64,000 nucleotides of DNA from Pseudomonas persica (GTDB lineage: Bacteria; Pseudomonadota; Gammaproteobacteria; Pseudomonadales; Pseudomonadaceae), in NCBI RefSeq assembly GCF_900291015.1, contig NZ_OLKL01000016.1, positions 62,001 to 126,000 on the forward strand, in the 5' to 3' direction. Shown here in pieces: positions 50,732 to 59,514 of this stretch. The notes below the pieces were generated by a model. The model had not been told where the DNA came from and did no database searches. It saw only the letters and a program-made list of their open reading frames with translations. Position numbers and translations under genes: made by a program. Each line of letters starts with the position of its first letter. Position 1 is the stretch's first letter.

Positions 50732-51514
50732 TCAGGCCGAGGTGCGCGGGATGGTGTCGTCCTTGCGCAGGGTGAAGATCTCGTAGCCGGTCGCGGTCAC
50801 CACCAGGGTGTGTTCCCACTGGGCCGAGAGCTTGCGGTCCTTGGTGATGGCGGTCCAGCCGTCGCCCAGCACCTTGGTGTCGGCCTTGCCCTGGTTGATC
50901 ATCGGTTCGATGGTGAAGGTCATGCCTTCCTTCAGCTCCATGCCGGTGCCGGCGCGGCCGTAGTGCAGGATCTGCGGCTCTTCATGGAACACCTTGCCAA
51001 TACCGTGGCCGCAGAACTCGCGCACCACCGAGAAGCCGTTCTTTTCAGCGTGCTTCTGGATCACTTCGCCGATGTCGCCCAGGCGGCAGCCCGGCTTGAC
51101 CAGCTCGATGGCCTTGTACATGCACTCCTGGGTGACCTTGGACAGGCGCTCGGCCCATACCGGCACGGTGCCGACGTGGAACATGCGGCTGGTGTCGCCG
51201 TGGTAGCCGTCCTTGATCACGGTGACGTCGATGTTCAGCGTGTCACCGTCCTTGAGCGGCTTGTCGTTGGGGATGCCGTGGCAGACCACATGGTTGATCG
51301 AGGTGCAGATCGACTTCGGGTAGCCCTTGTAGTTGAGCGGTGCCGGGATCGCCTGCTGGACGTTGACGATGTAGTCGTGGCACAGGCGGTCCAGCTCTTC
51401 GGTGGTGACACCGGGCTTGACGTGTTCTTCGATCATTTCCAGCACCTCGGCGGCCAGGCGGCCAGCGATGCGCATCTTCTCGATGTCTTCTGCGGTCTTG
51501 ATGGTGACGGTCAT
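50732..51514 (-). CDS. map: Methionine aminopeptidase, type I
   Basis: A 260-residue enzyme that removes the initiator Met from new proteins. The metal ligands sit in LNIDVTV, YHGDTSR, FCGHGIG, TIEPM and QWEHT. It is divergent from rpsB, the arrangement seen in many gammaproteobacteria. Confidence 0.96.
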   Translation of the reverse strand: MTVTIKTAEDIEKMRIAGRLAAEVLEMIEEHVKPGVTTEELDRLCHDYIVNVQQAIPAPLNYKGYPKSICTSINHVVCHGIPNDKPLKDGDTLNIDVTVIKDGYHGDTSRMFHVGTVPVWAERLSKVTQECMYKAIELVKPGCRLGDIGEVIQKHAEKNGFSVVREFCGHGIGKVFHEEPQILHYGRAGTGMELKEGMTFTIEPMINQGKADTKVLGDGWTAITKDRKLSAQWEHTLVVTATGYEIFTLRKDDTIPRTSA

Positions 51515-51613
51515 TACAGGCTCTCTACAGCGCCGTGAACGGCGCGAACAAACGGGAAAGGCCTGATTCTAGCAGAGCAGGGCGCCGATCGGTCGGGATA
51601 CCGGTGGAGAATT

Positions 51614-51714
51614 GGGGCTGCTGTGCAGCCCATCGCCGGCAAGCCAGCTCCCACAGGAATCGCGTTACCCTTGTGGGGGCCTGGCTTGCCGGCGATGGCG
51701 CGCGCAGCGGCCCC
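51614..51714. repeat. REP-type inverted repeat pair
   Basis: Arms with CATCGCCGGCAAGCCAGCTC (about 51631-51650) and its complement (ending 51714), same class as at 5.3 and 30.5 kb. Confidence 0.8.
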
Positions 51715-51828
51715 AAGTGCCCTGAAAGCTGTCTTCCATAGAAGGCATTCTGGCGTGAAAGCCGGGGTGCTGCAAAAACCGCTGACGGACGCAACAGTAT
51801 CCGGGTTCCGTTCGGCCGCGGTCTGTGG

Positions 51829-51834
51829 TATAAA
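51829..51834 (+). promoter_or_regulatory. Probable -10 box of rpsB-tsf
   Basis: TATAAA (in GGTATAAAATG) about 143 nt before rpsB. The -35 region is weak (TTCCGT at the usual distance). Confidence 0.45.
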
Positions 51835-51841
51835 ATGCGCC

Positions 51842-51976
51842 GCTTTCGGGGACGACCCCGTCAGCACTTAACCCACACACGTGTCGACACGATGACCTGG
51901 GTGCCCCGAGTTGCAGAATTCGCGGGTTGGTCATTGGGATACGTGGAGGCCCAACCCGACTTATCAAGGAACTATC
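51842..51976 (+). promoter_or_regulatory. rpsB leader, candidate S2 autoregulatory region
   Basis: A roughly 135-nt leader with at least two short hairpins (GGGGACGACCCC; ACGTGTCGACACG). Gammaproteobacterial rpsB leaders bind ribosomal protein S2 and repress rpsB-tsf; the same role here is inferred from position only. Confidence 0.35.
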
Positions 51977-52714
51977 ATGTCCCAAGTCAACATGCGCGAT
52001 ATGCTGAAGGCCGGTGTGCACTTCGGCCACCAGACCCGTTACTGGAACCCGAAAATGGGCAAGTACATTTTCGGCGCGCGTAACAAGATCCACATCGTCA
52101 ACCTGGAAAAAACCCTGCCGATGTTCAACGACGCTCTGTCGTTCGTAGAGCGCCTGGCCCAGGGCAAGAACAAGATCCTGTTCGTCGGCACCAAGCGTTC
52201 CGCCGGCAAGATCGTCGCCGAGCAAGCTGCTCGTTGCGGTTCGCCGTACGTTGACCACCGTTGGTTGGGCGGCATGCTGACCAACTACAAGACCATCCGC
52301 GCTTCGATCAAGCGTCTGCGCGACCTGGAAACCCAGGCCGAAGACGGCACTTTCGCCAAGCTGACCAAGAAAGAAGCCCTGATGCGCTCCCGCGACCTGG
52401 AAAAACTGGATCGCAGCCTGGGCGGTATCAAGGACATGGGCGGTCTGCCAGACGCTCTGTTCGTTATCGACGTTGATCACGAGCGCATCGCGATCACCGA
52501 AGCCAACAAGCTGGGCATCCCGGTTATCGGCGTTGTCGATACCAACAGCAGCCCTGAAGGTGTTGACTACATCATCCCGGGTAACGATGACGCCATCCGC
52601 GCTATCGAGCTGTACATGACTTCGATGGCTGACGCTGTCATCCGCGGCCGCAACAACGTTGCCGGCGGCACCGAAGTTTACGCTGAAGAAGCGGCTGCAC
52701 CTGCTGCCGAGTAA
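51977..52714 (+). CDS. rpsB: 30S ribosomal protein S2
   Basis: A 245-residue ribosomal protein with the S2 start [20 protein letters not shown] and a typical acidic Ala/Glu tail. AAGGA (51966-51970) lies six bases before ATG 51977; the longer open frame is not used. Codon use is strongly biased, as expected for a highly expressed gene. A terminator separates it from tsf. Confidence 0.98.
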
Positions 52715-52739
52715 TTAGACGCTAGCGTCGACTTGGCAC

Positions 52740-52770
52740 GCAAAAAGGGGGCTCTGCCCCCTTTTTGCCA
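52740..52770 (+). terminator. Terminator/attenuator between rpsB and tsf
   Basis: GCAAAAAGGGGG and CCCCCTTTTTGC form a strong stem with a T run in the 3' arm. As rpsB and tsf are usually co-transcribed, it may let only part of the transcripts continue. Confidence 0.85.
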
Positions 52771-52900
52771 CCTTGAAATCCTGCTGTCAGCATCGGCCCC
52801 GCATCATGGGCTTGCTGAGATGAACACAGCGGATTTGCAGAATTGAACGCCCGTGACGAACGGGTGGAATGGTTGAAAAACTTTCCAAGAGGATTTTGAA

Positions 52901-53764
52901 ATGGCAGCAATTACTGCAGCGCTGGTCAAAGAACTGCGCGAGCGTACCGGCGAAGGCATGATGGATTGCAAGAAGGCCCTGGAAAAGGCCGGCGGCGACA
53001 TCGAGAAAGCCATTGACGACATGCGTGCCTCGGGCGCCATCAAGGCCGCCAAGAAGGCTGGCAACGTCGCTGCTGAAGGCGCTATCGCCGTCAAGACCGA
53101 CGGTAAATCCGCCGTCCTGCTGGAAGTGAACTCGCAGACCGACTTCTTGGCCCTGCAAGACGACTTCAAAAACTTCGTTGCCGACAGCATCGAAGAAGCC
53201 TTTGCCCAGAAGCTGACCGACGCCGCTCCGCTGATCGCTTCGCGTGAAGCTGCTCGTGAAGCCCTGGTTGCCAAGTGCGGCGAGAACGTCAACATCCGTC
53301 GCCTGGTGCGCGTTGAAGGTGACGTTGTCGGTGCCTACCTGCACGGCAACAAGATCGGCGCTGCCGTTGTCCTGAAAGGCGGCGACGTTGACCTGGCCAA
53401 GAACATCGCCATGCACGTTGCAGCTTCGAACCCTGAGTTCCTGCTGCCGTCGGAAGTTTCGGCCGAAGCCATCGAGCGCGAGAAGGGCGTCTTCCTGCAG
53501 CTGAATGCTGACAAGATCGCCGGCAAGCCGGAAAACATCGTCGAGAACATGATCAAAGGTCGTATCTCGAAGTTCCTGGCCGAAGCTTCGCTGGTCGAGC
53601 AAGCCTTCGTCATGAACCCGGAAGTCAAGGTTGGCGAGCTGGCCAAGAAAGCCGGTGCTGAAATCGTTTCCTTCACCTACTTCAAGGTTGGCGAAGGCAT
53701 CGAGAAGCCAGTCGACGACTTCGCTGCTGAAGTTGCCGCTCAGGTCGCTGCTGCCAAGCAGTAA
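52901..53764 (+). CDS. tsf: Elongation factor Ts
   Basis: A 287-residue guanine-nucleotide exchange factor for EF-Tu. The N-terminal UBA-like domain (LVKELRERTGEGMMDCKKAL) and the TDF motif (NSQTDFLAL) that contacts EF-Tu are present. Ribosome-binding site AGAGGAT lies upstream. Confidence 0.98.
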   Translation: MAAITAALVKELRERTGEGMMDCKKALEKAGGDIEKAIDDMRASGAIKAAKKAGNVAAEGAIAVKTDGKSAVLLEVNSQTDFLALQDDFKNFVADSIEEAFAQKLTDAAPLIASREAAREALVAKCGENVNIRRLVRVEGDVVGAYLHGNKIGAAVVLKGGDVDLAKNIAMHVAASNPEFLLPSEVSAEAIEREKGVFLQLNADKIAGKPENIVENMIKGRISKFLAEASLVEQAFVMNPEVKVGELAKKAGAEIVSFTYFKVGEGIEKPVDDFAAEVAAQVAAAKQ

Positions 53765-53786
53765 GACAGCCCCGTCTGTCGCCCCC

Positions 53787-53820
53787 AAGAGGCTGCCCGC
53801 TCACGCGCGCAGCCTCTTTG
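53787..53820 (+). terminator. Terminator after tsf
   Basis: A 10-bp perfect stem AAGAGGCTGC/GCAGCCTCTT ending in TTTG, 20 nt past the tsf stop. Confidence 0.8.
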
Positions 53821-53944
53821 TCAAAACGGCGAAGGGTTTATAAGGCCCGCCGCCGCTGGCACCGAAGCAGTGCCACGCTACAGTTAGCAGGCTGAACACA
53901 GCCCGCACGAATTTTCTAAAAGTACGCCGCAGGAGAGACTCGCA

Positions 53945-54688
53945 ATGGCTCAGCAGGTGAGTGGTCGCCAACCTCGCTATAAACGCATTTTGCTCAAACT
54001 TAGCGGCGAGGCCCTGATGGGCTCGGAAGACTTCGGGATCGACCCGAAAGTGCTGGATCGCATGGCCCTTGAAGTTGGCCAGCTGGTAGGGATCGGTGTC
54101 CAGGTCGGTCTGGTGATCGGTGGTGGCAACCTGTTCCGCGGCGCCGCGCTCAGCGCAGCCGGCATGGACCGCGTCACCGGTGACCACATGGGCATGCTGG
54201 CTACCGTCATGAACGCCTTGGCCATGCGCGACGCGCTGGAGCGCTCGAACATCCCGGCCCTGGTCATGTCGGCCATTTCCATGGTCGGTGTCACCGATCA
54301 TTACGATCGTCGCAAAGCTATTCGCCACCTCAACTCCGGGGATGTGGTAATTTTCTCCGCCGGTACCGGCAACCCGTTCTTCACTACCGACTCCGCGGCC
54401 TGCCTGCGCGCCATCGAAATCGATGCCGACGTGGTGCTGAAGGCGACCAAGGTCGATGGTGTGTACACTGCCGATCCATTCAAGGATCCGCATGCCGAGA
54501 AGTTCGATCACCTGACCTACGATGAGGTCCTGGATCGTAAGCTGGGTGTGATGGATCTGACCGCAATCTGCCTGTGCCGTGACCACAAGATGCCATTGCG
54601 GGTATTCAACATGAACAAGCCTGGCGCCCTGCTGAACATCGTGGTGGGTGGCGCTGAAGGTACTCTGATCGAGGAAGGCCAAGCATGA
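53945..54688 (+). CDS. pyrH: UMP kinase
   Basis: A 247-residue amino-acid-kinase-fold enzyme that phosphorylates UMP. Motifs [17 protein letters not shown] and [15 protein letters not shown] are typical of bacterial PyrH. AGGAG lies before the ATG. The stop overlaps the frr start (ATGA). Confidence 0.97.
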   Translation: MAQQVSGRQPRYKRILLKLSGEALMGSEDFGIDPKVLDRMALEVGQLVGIGVQVGLVIGGGNLFRGAALSAAGMDRVTGDHMGMLATVMNALAMRDALERSNIPALVMSAISMVGVTDHYDRRKAIRHLNSGDVVIFSAGTGNPFFTTDSAACLRAIEIDADVVLKATKVDGVYTADPFKDPHAEKFDHLTYDEVLDRKLGVMDLTAICLCRDHKMPLRVFNMNKPGALLNIVVGGAEGTLIEEGQA

Positions 54689-55242
54689 TCAACGACATCA
54701 AGAAAGACGCGCAGGAGCGCATGACCAAGTCCCTCGAGGCCCTGGCTCGCAACCTGGCGGCAATCCGCACCGGTCGCGCCCACCCAAGCATCCTGGACAG
54801 CGTCAAGGTCCCGGCCTGGGGTAGCGAGATGCCGCTGAACCAGGTGGCCGCGATCACCGTCGAAGATGCCCGCACCCTGAAGATCGTCGCTCACGACAAG
54901 AACCTCAGTGCCGCCATCGAGAAGGCTATCCTCACCTCCGACCTGGGCCTGAACCCGTCCAGCGCCGGTACCACCATCCGTGTGCCGATGCCAGCCCTGA
55001 CCGAGGAAACCCGCAAGGGCTACACCAAGCAGGCCAGCGGCGTTGCCGAGGATGCCAAGGTGGCCGTGCGCAACGTGCGTCGTGACGCCCTGGCCGACCT
55101 GAAGAAGCTGACCAAGGACAAGGAAATCAGCGAAGACGAAGAGCGTCGCGCTGCTGACGAGATCCAGAAACTGACCGACAAGTACGTTGCCGAGGTCGAT
55201 GCTGCCTTCAAAGCCAAGGAAAAGGACCTGATGGCCGTCTAA
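54685..55242 (+). CDS. frr: Ribosome recycling factor
   Basis: A 185-residue two-domain protein: three-helix bundle plus a small beta domain, with [13 protein letters not shown] and the C-terminal [18 protein letters not shown]. It splits post-termination ribosomes together with EF-G. Coupled to pyrH by a 4-nt overlap. Confidence 0.97.
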   Translation: MINDIKKDAQERMTKSLEALARNLAAIRTGRAHPSILDSVKVPAWGSEMPLNQVAAITVEDARTLKIVAHDKNLSAAIEKAILTSDLGLNPSSAGTTIRVPMPALTEETRKGYTKQASGVAEDAKVAVRNVRRDALADLKKLTKDKEISEDEERRAADEIQKLTDKYVAEVDAAFKAKEKDLMAV

Positions 55243-55257
55243 GGCCGGGGTTTTTTA

Positions 55258-56013
55258 ATGGAAAAGACCAAGCCAGCGGCACCGTCCTCGGTGCCGCGTC
55301 ATGTCGCGATCATCATGGATGGCAACAACCGCTGGGCGAAAAAACGCCTGCTGCCGGGCGTTGCCGGGCACAAGGCGGGTGTCGACGCCGTTCGCGCGGT
55401 CATCGAAGTGTGTGCCGAGTCCGGGGTCGAGGTGCTGACCCTGTTCGCCTTCTCCAGCGAGAACTGGCAGCGTCCCGCCGAAGAGGTCGGTGCGCTGATG
55501 GAGTTGTTCTTCTCGGCCCTGCGCCGCGAGGCCAGGCGCCTCAACGAGAACAACATCAGCCTGCGTATCATTGGTGACCGTTCGCGTTTCCATCCGGAAC
55601 TGCAGGCCGCCATGCGCGAGGCTGAGGCGCTGACCGCCGGCAACAACCGCTTCATCCTGCAGATCGCGGCCAACTACGGTGGCCAGTGGGACATCGCCCA
55701 GGCCGCCCAGCGGCTGGCGCGGGAAGTGCAAGCCGGGCATCTGCGCCCGGAAGACATCACCCCGGACCTGCTGCAGACCTGCCTGGCAACCGGCGAACTG
55801 CCACTGCCGGACCTGTGCATCCGCACTGGTGGCGAGCACCGCATCAGCAACTTCCTGTTGTGGCAGCTGGCCTACGCCGAGCTGTACTTCTCCGACCTGT
55901 ACTGGCCGGACTTCAAACACGAGGCCATGCGCAACGCCCTGGCCGATTTCGCTTCGCGCCAGCGCCGCTTCGGTAAGACCAGCGAGCAGGTCGAGGCTGG
56001 AGCTCGTGCTTAA
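55258..56013 (+). CDS. uppS: Undecaprenyl diphosphate synthase
   Basis: A 251-residue cis-prenyltransferase that makes the C55 lipid carrier for peptidoglycan and O-antigen. The catalytic Asp21 is in MDGNNRWAK, and the C-terminal RTGGEHRISNFLLW signature is complete. The stop overlaps the cdsA start by one base (TAATG). Confidence 0.97.
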   Translation: MEKTKPAAPSSVPRHVAIIMDGNNRWAKKRLLPGVAGHKAGVDAVRAVIEVCAESGVEVLTLFAFSSENWQRPAEEVGALMELFFSALRREARRLNENNISLRIIGDRSRFHPELQAAMREAEALTAGNNRFILQIAANYGGQWDIAQAAQRLAREVQAGHLRPEDITPDLLQTCLATGELPLPDLCIRTGGEHRISNFLLWQLAYAELYFSDLYWPDFKHEAMRNALADFASRQRRFGKTSEQVEAGARA

Positions 56014-56828
56014 TGCTTAAACAACGCATCATTACCGCGCTGATCCTGCTGCCGGTCGCGCTGGGTGGCTTCTTCCTGCTCAATGGTGGGGATTTCGCCC
56101 TGTTCATCGGCTTCGTGGTGACCCTCGGCGCCTGGGAGTGGGCGCGCCTGGCCGGGCTGATGGCCCAGCCGCTGCGCATCGCCTATGCCGTGGTTGTCGC
56201 CGGAGCGCTGATGCTGCTGTACATCCTTCCGGAGCTGGCACCCTGGGTGCTGGGGGCCGCGGTGATCTGGTGGGGGTTGGCCACCTGGCTGGTGCTTACC
56301 TACCCGCGCAGCAGTGAGCTGTGGGCCAGTGCCGCCTGCCGGTTGCTGATCGGGCTGCTGGTATTGCTGCCGGCCTGGCAGGGGCTGGTGCTGCTTAAGC
56401 ACTGGCCGCTGGGTAACTGGCTGATCCTGTCGGTCATGGTGCTGGTGTGGGCAGCCGATATTGGCGCGTACTTCTCTGGCCGTGCCTTCGGCAAGCGCAA
56501 GCTGGCACCACAGGTCAGCCCGGGCAAGAGCTGGGAGGGCGTGTATGGCGGCCTGGCCGTCAGCCTGGCGATTACCCTGGTGGTCGGCATCAGCCGCGAC
56601 TGGGGCTTCGGTCAGATCCTGCTGGGCCTGCTGGGCGCCGCGCTGGTGGTCATGTCTTCGGTGGTCGGAGACCTGACCGAAAGCATGTTCAAGCGCCGTT
56701 CCGGCATCAAGGACAGCAGCAATCTGTTGCCCGGCCACGGTGGGGTGCTCGACCGCATCGACAGCCTGACCGCGGCGATCCCGATTTTCGCCGTGCTGCT
56801 GTGGGCGGCCGAATGGGGTGTGATGTGA
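56013..56828 (+). CDS. cdsA: Phosphatidate cytidylyltransferase
   Basis: A 271-residue integral membrane enzyme (about seven helices) that makes CDP-diacylglycerol. The CdsA signature near the C-terminus ([16 protein letters not shown], then [14 protein letters not shown]) is present. It overlaps both neighbours in the operon. Confidence 0.96.
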   Translation: MLKQRIITALILLPVALGGFFLLNGGDFALFIGFVVTLGAWEWARLAGLMAQPLRIAYAVVVAGALMLLYILPELAPWVLGAAVIWWGLATWLVLTYPRSSELWASAACRLLIGLLVLLPAWQGLVLLKHWPLGNWLILSVMVLVWAADIGAYFSGRAFGKRKLAPQVSPGKSWEGVYGGLAVSLAITLVVGISRDWGFGQILLGLLGAALVVMSSVVGDLTESMFKRRSGIKDSSNLLPGHGGVLDRIDSLTAAIPIFAVLLWAAEWGVM

Positions 56829-58015
56829 GCCGCCCGCAGCGTATTACCGTGCTCGGGGCCAGCGGCTCCATCGGCCTGAGCACGCTGGATGTCATCGCGC
56901 GCCACCCCGACCGCTATCAGGTGTTTGCCCTGAGCGGCTATTCGCGTATCGACGAATTGCTGGCCCTGTGCGTGCGCCATCGCCCGGCGTTCGCCGTGGT
57001 GCCGAACGCCGAGGCGGCCGTGCGACTGCGTGAAGGCCTGGCTGCGGCAGGCTGCGCTACCGAGGTGCTGGAAGGCGAGGCCGGGCTGTGCCAGGTGGCT
57101 TCAGCACCGGAAGTGGATGCGGTGATGGCGGCCATCGTCGGCGCCGCCGGCCTGCGCCCCACCCTGGCGGCGGTCGAGGCGGGCAAGAAGGTGTTGCTGG
57201 CCAACAAGGAGGCGCTGGTGATGTCCGGCGCGCTGTTCATGGACGCGGTGCGGCGCAGTGGCGCCGTGTTGCTGCCGATCGACAGCGAGCACAACGCGAT
57301 CTTCCAGTGCATGCCTGGCGACTACGCGCGCGGCCTGAGTGCTGTCGGCGTGCGCCGGATCCTGCTTACCGCCTCCGGTGGCCCGTTCCGCGAGACCCCC
57401 GTCAAGGCACTGCTGGACGTCACCCCGGAACAGGCCTGCGCGCACCCCAACTGGTCCATGGGGCGCAAGATTTCCGTGGATTCGGCCAGCATGATGAACA
57501 AGGGCCTGGAGCTGATCGAGGCCTGCTGGCTGTTCGATGCCGCACCGGCCAAGGTCGAGGTGGTGGTGCATCCGCAGAGTGTGATCCACTCCCTGGTGGA
57601 CTACGTGGATGGTTCGGTGCTGGCGCAGTTGGGTAACCCGGACATGCGCACGCCCATCGCCAACGCCTTGGCCTGGCCCGAGCGGATCGATTCCGGGGTG
57701 GCCCCGCTGGACCTGTTCGCCATCGCCCGTCTGGATTTCCAGGCGCCCGACGAACAGCGCTTCCCTTGCCTGCGCCTGGCGCGGCAGGCTGCCGAGGCCG
57801 GCAACAGTGCGCCGGCCGTGCTCAATGCGGCCAACGAGGTTGCTGTCGAGGCATTTCTCCAGCGGCGTATCCGCTTCCCGGAGATCGCGGGTATGATCGA
57901 ACAGGTGCTCGATCAGGAGCCCGTCCTGCCGCTGCCGTCGCTGGACGCGGTGTTCGCCGCCGATCAGCGTGCCCGGGAGCTTTCCCGTGAATGGCTGAGG
58001 CGTCACGGTCGCTGA
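56825..58015 (+). CDS. dxr: 1-deoxy-D-xylulose 5-phosphate reductoisomerase
   Basis: A 396-residue NADPH enzyme of the MEP isoprenoid pathway. It has the NADPH-binding [21 protein letters not shown], the metal/substrate region [19 protein letters not shown] and [17 protein letters not shown]. The start is GTG 56825, overlapping the cdsA stop by 4 nt (GTGA); a longer open frame back to 56447 lies over cdsA and is not coding. It supplies precursors to UppS upstream in the same operon. Confidence 0.96.
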   Translation: MSRPQRITVLGASGSIGLSTLDVIARHPDRYQVFALSGYSRIDELLALCVRHRPAFAVVPNAEAAVRLREGLAAAGCATEVLEGEAGLCQVASAPEVDAVMAAIVGAAGLRPTLAAVEAGKKVLLANKEALVMSGALFMDAVRRSGAVLLPIDSEHNAIFQCMPGDYARGLSAVGVRRILLTASGGPFRETPVKALLDVTPEQACAHPNWSMGRKISVDSASMMNKGLELIEACWLFDAAPAKVEVVVHPQSVIHSLVDYVDGSVLAQLGNPDMRTPIANALAWPERIDSGVAPLDLFAIARLDFQAPDEQRFPCLRLARQAAEAGNSAPAVLNAANEVAVEAFLQRRIRFPEIAGMIEQVLDQEPVLPLPSLDAVFAADQRARELSREWLRRHGR

Positions 58016-58086
58016 TGCAGGCCCGCCACGGTTCACGAGGGGGCTGGGCATGATGCCAGCCCGCTGAACATCATTCGGAGATGGAT

Positions 58087-59439
58087 ATGACAGCGCTCTA
58101 CATGATTATCGGCACCCTCGTAGCCCTGGGTGTGCTGGTCACTTTCCATGAATTCGGCCACTTCTGGGTGGCGCGCCGCTGCGGCGTCAAGGTGCTGCGC
58201 TTCTCGGTGGGCTTCGGCACGCCGCTGCTGCGCTGGCATGACCGCCATGGCACCGAGTTCGTGATCGCGGCGATCCCGCTGGGTGGGTACGTCAAGATGC
58301 TCGACGAGCGCGAGGGCGACGTGCCGTCGACGCTGGTCGGGCAGTCGTTCAACCGCAAGTCCGTGCGCCAGCGTATCGCGATCGTCGCGGCTGGCCCGGT
58401 TGCCAACTTCCTGCTGGCCATCCTGTTCTTCTGGGTGCTGGCGATGCTAGGTACCCAGCAGATCCGCCCGGTGATCGGTGCGGTCGATGCTGGCAGCCTG
58501 GCAGCATCGGCAGGCCTGACCGCAGGTCAGGAAATCGTCTCCATCGATGGCAAGCCGACCAATGGTTGGTCTGCGGTCAATCTGCAGTTGGTTCGCCGTC
58601 TGGGCGAGAGCGGCACCTTGCAGGTTGGCGTGCGTGAAGAAGGCACCAGTGCCGAGCGCCAACTGCAGGTGAAGCTGGACAGCTGGCTCAAGGGCGCCGA
58701 CGAGCCCGACCCGATCCAGTCCCTGGGGCTGCATCCTTGGCGCCCGGCGATCGTGCCGGTGTTGGCCGAGATCGATCCGAAGGGCCCGGCGGCCGCTGCG
58801 GGCCTGAAAACCGGTGACAAGCTGCTGGCCCTCGATGGCGTGGCCGTGAGTGAATGGCAGCAGGTGGTCGATGCCGTGCGGGCCCACCCGCAAGCCAGGG
58901 TAGTGGTGCGTGTCGAACGCGCTGGTGCTGCGCTGGATGTGCCGGTCACCCTGGCGCGCAAGGGCGAGGGCAAGGCTGCCGGCGGCTATCTTGGTGCCGG
59001 GGTAAAAGGTGGCGAATGGCCTGCCAACATGCTCCGCGAAGTCAGCTACGGCCCGCTGGATGCGGTGGGTGAGGGGCTGTCACGTACCTGGAACATGAGC
59101 GTCCTGACCCTTGAGTCGCTGAAGAAAATGCTGTTCGGGGAGCTCTCGGTAAAAAACTTGAGCGGACCGATAACCATTGCTAAAGTGGCGGGCGCTTCAG
59201 CCCAGTCGGGCGTGGGGGATTTCCTGAATTTCCTGGCCTACCTGAGCATAAGCCTGGGGGTTCTTAACCTGCTGCCCATCCCGGTTCTGGATGGGGGGCA
59301 TTTGCTGTTTTACCTGGTCGAGTGGGCGCGCGGTCGTCCGCTGTCGGATCGGGTGCAAGGTTGGGGGGTCCAGATCGGTATCAGTTTGGTCATAGGGGTG
59401 ATGTTGCTCGCCCTGATCAACGATCTGGGTCGACTATAA
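58087..59439 (+). CDS. rseP: Site-2 protease RseP
   Basis: A 450-residue intramembrane zinc protease. The active site HEFGH lies in the first helix, two periplasmic PDZ domains (about 115-185 and 205-290) follow, and the second conserved segment is NLLPIPVLDGGHL. It cleaves the anti-sigma factor (RseA/MucA type) to release the envelope-stress sigma factor. I chose ATG 58087 because GGAG at 58077-58080 is too close to ATG 58081. Confidence 0.95.
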   Translation: MTALYMIIGTLVALGVLVTFHEFGHFWVARRCGVKVLRFSVGFGTPLLRWHDRHGTEFVIAAIPLGGYVKMLDEREGDVPSTLVGQSFNRKSVRQRIAIVAAGPVANFLLAILFFWVLAMLGTQQIRPVIGAVDAGSLAASAGLTAGQEIVSIDGKPTNGWSAVNLQLVRRLGESGTLQVGVREEGTSAERQLQVKLDSWLKGADEPDPIQSLGLHPWRPAIVPVLAEIDPKGPAAAAGLKTGDKLLALDGVAVSEWQQVVDAVRAHPQARVVVRVERAGAALDVPVTLARKGEGKAAGGYLGAGVKGGEWPANMLREVSYGPLDAVGEGLSRTWNMSVLTLESLKKMLFGELSVKNLSGPITIAKVAGASAQSGVGDFLNFLAYLSISLGVLNLLPIPVLDGGHLLFYLVEWARGRPLSDRVQGWGVQIGISLVIGVMLLALINDLGRL

Positions 59440-59514
59440 AAGCTTCGCTCAATTGCGAAACCTGCCGTTTTGTCGCGGCGGGCTGTTTATTGCCAGTTGG
59501 AATAAAAGGACTTC

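Larger units (their letters stand above)
51515..51976. other. map-rpsB intergenic region
   Basis: A 462-nt divergent gap. It holds a REP pair (51614-51714), a possible rpsB promoter (51829-51834) and a leader of about 135 nt. No gene is supported. Confidence 0.6.

Noticed and set aside
47988..50819. Longer GlnD start at 50819
   Set aside because: It would overlap the map coding region by almost 90 nt; ATG 50690 has a ribosome-binding site and gives the usual 900 residues.
56447..56824. N-terminal extension of Dxr
   Set aside because: It lies in another frame over cdsA; the GTG start overlapping the cdsA stop gives the normal 396-residue enzyme.
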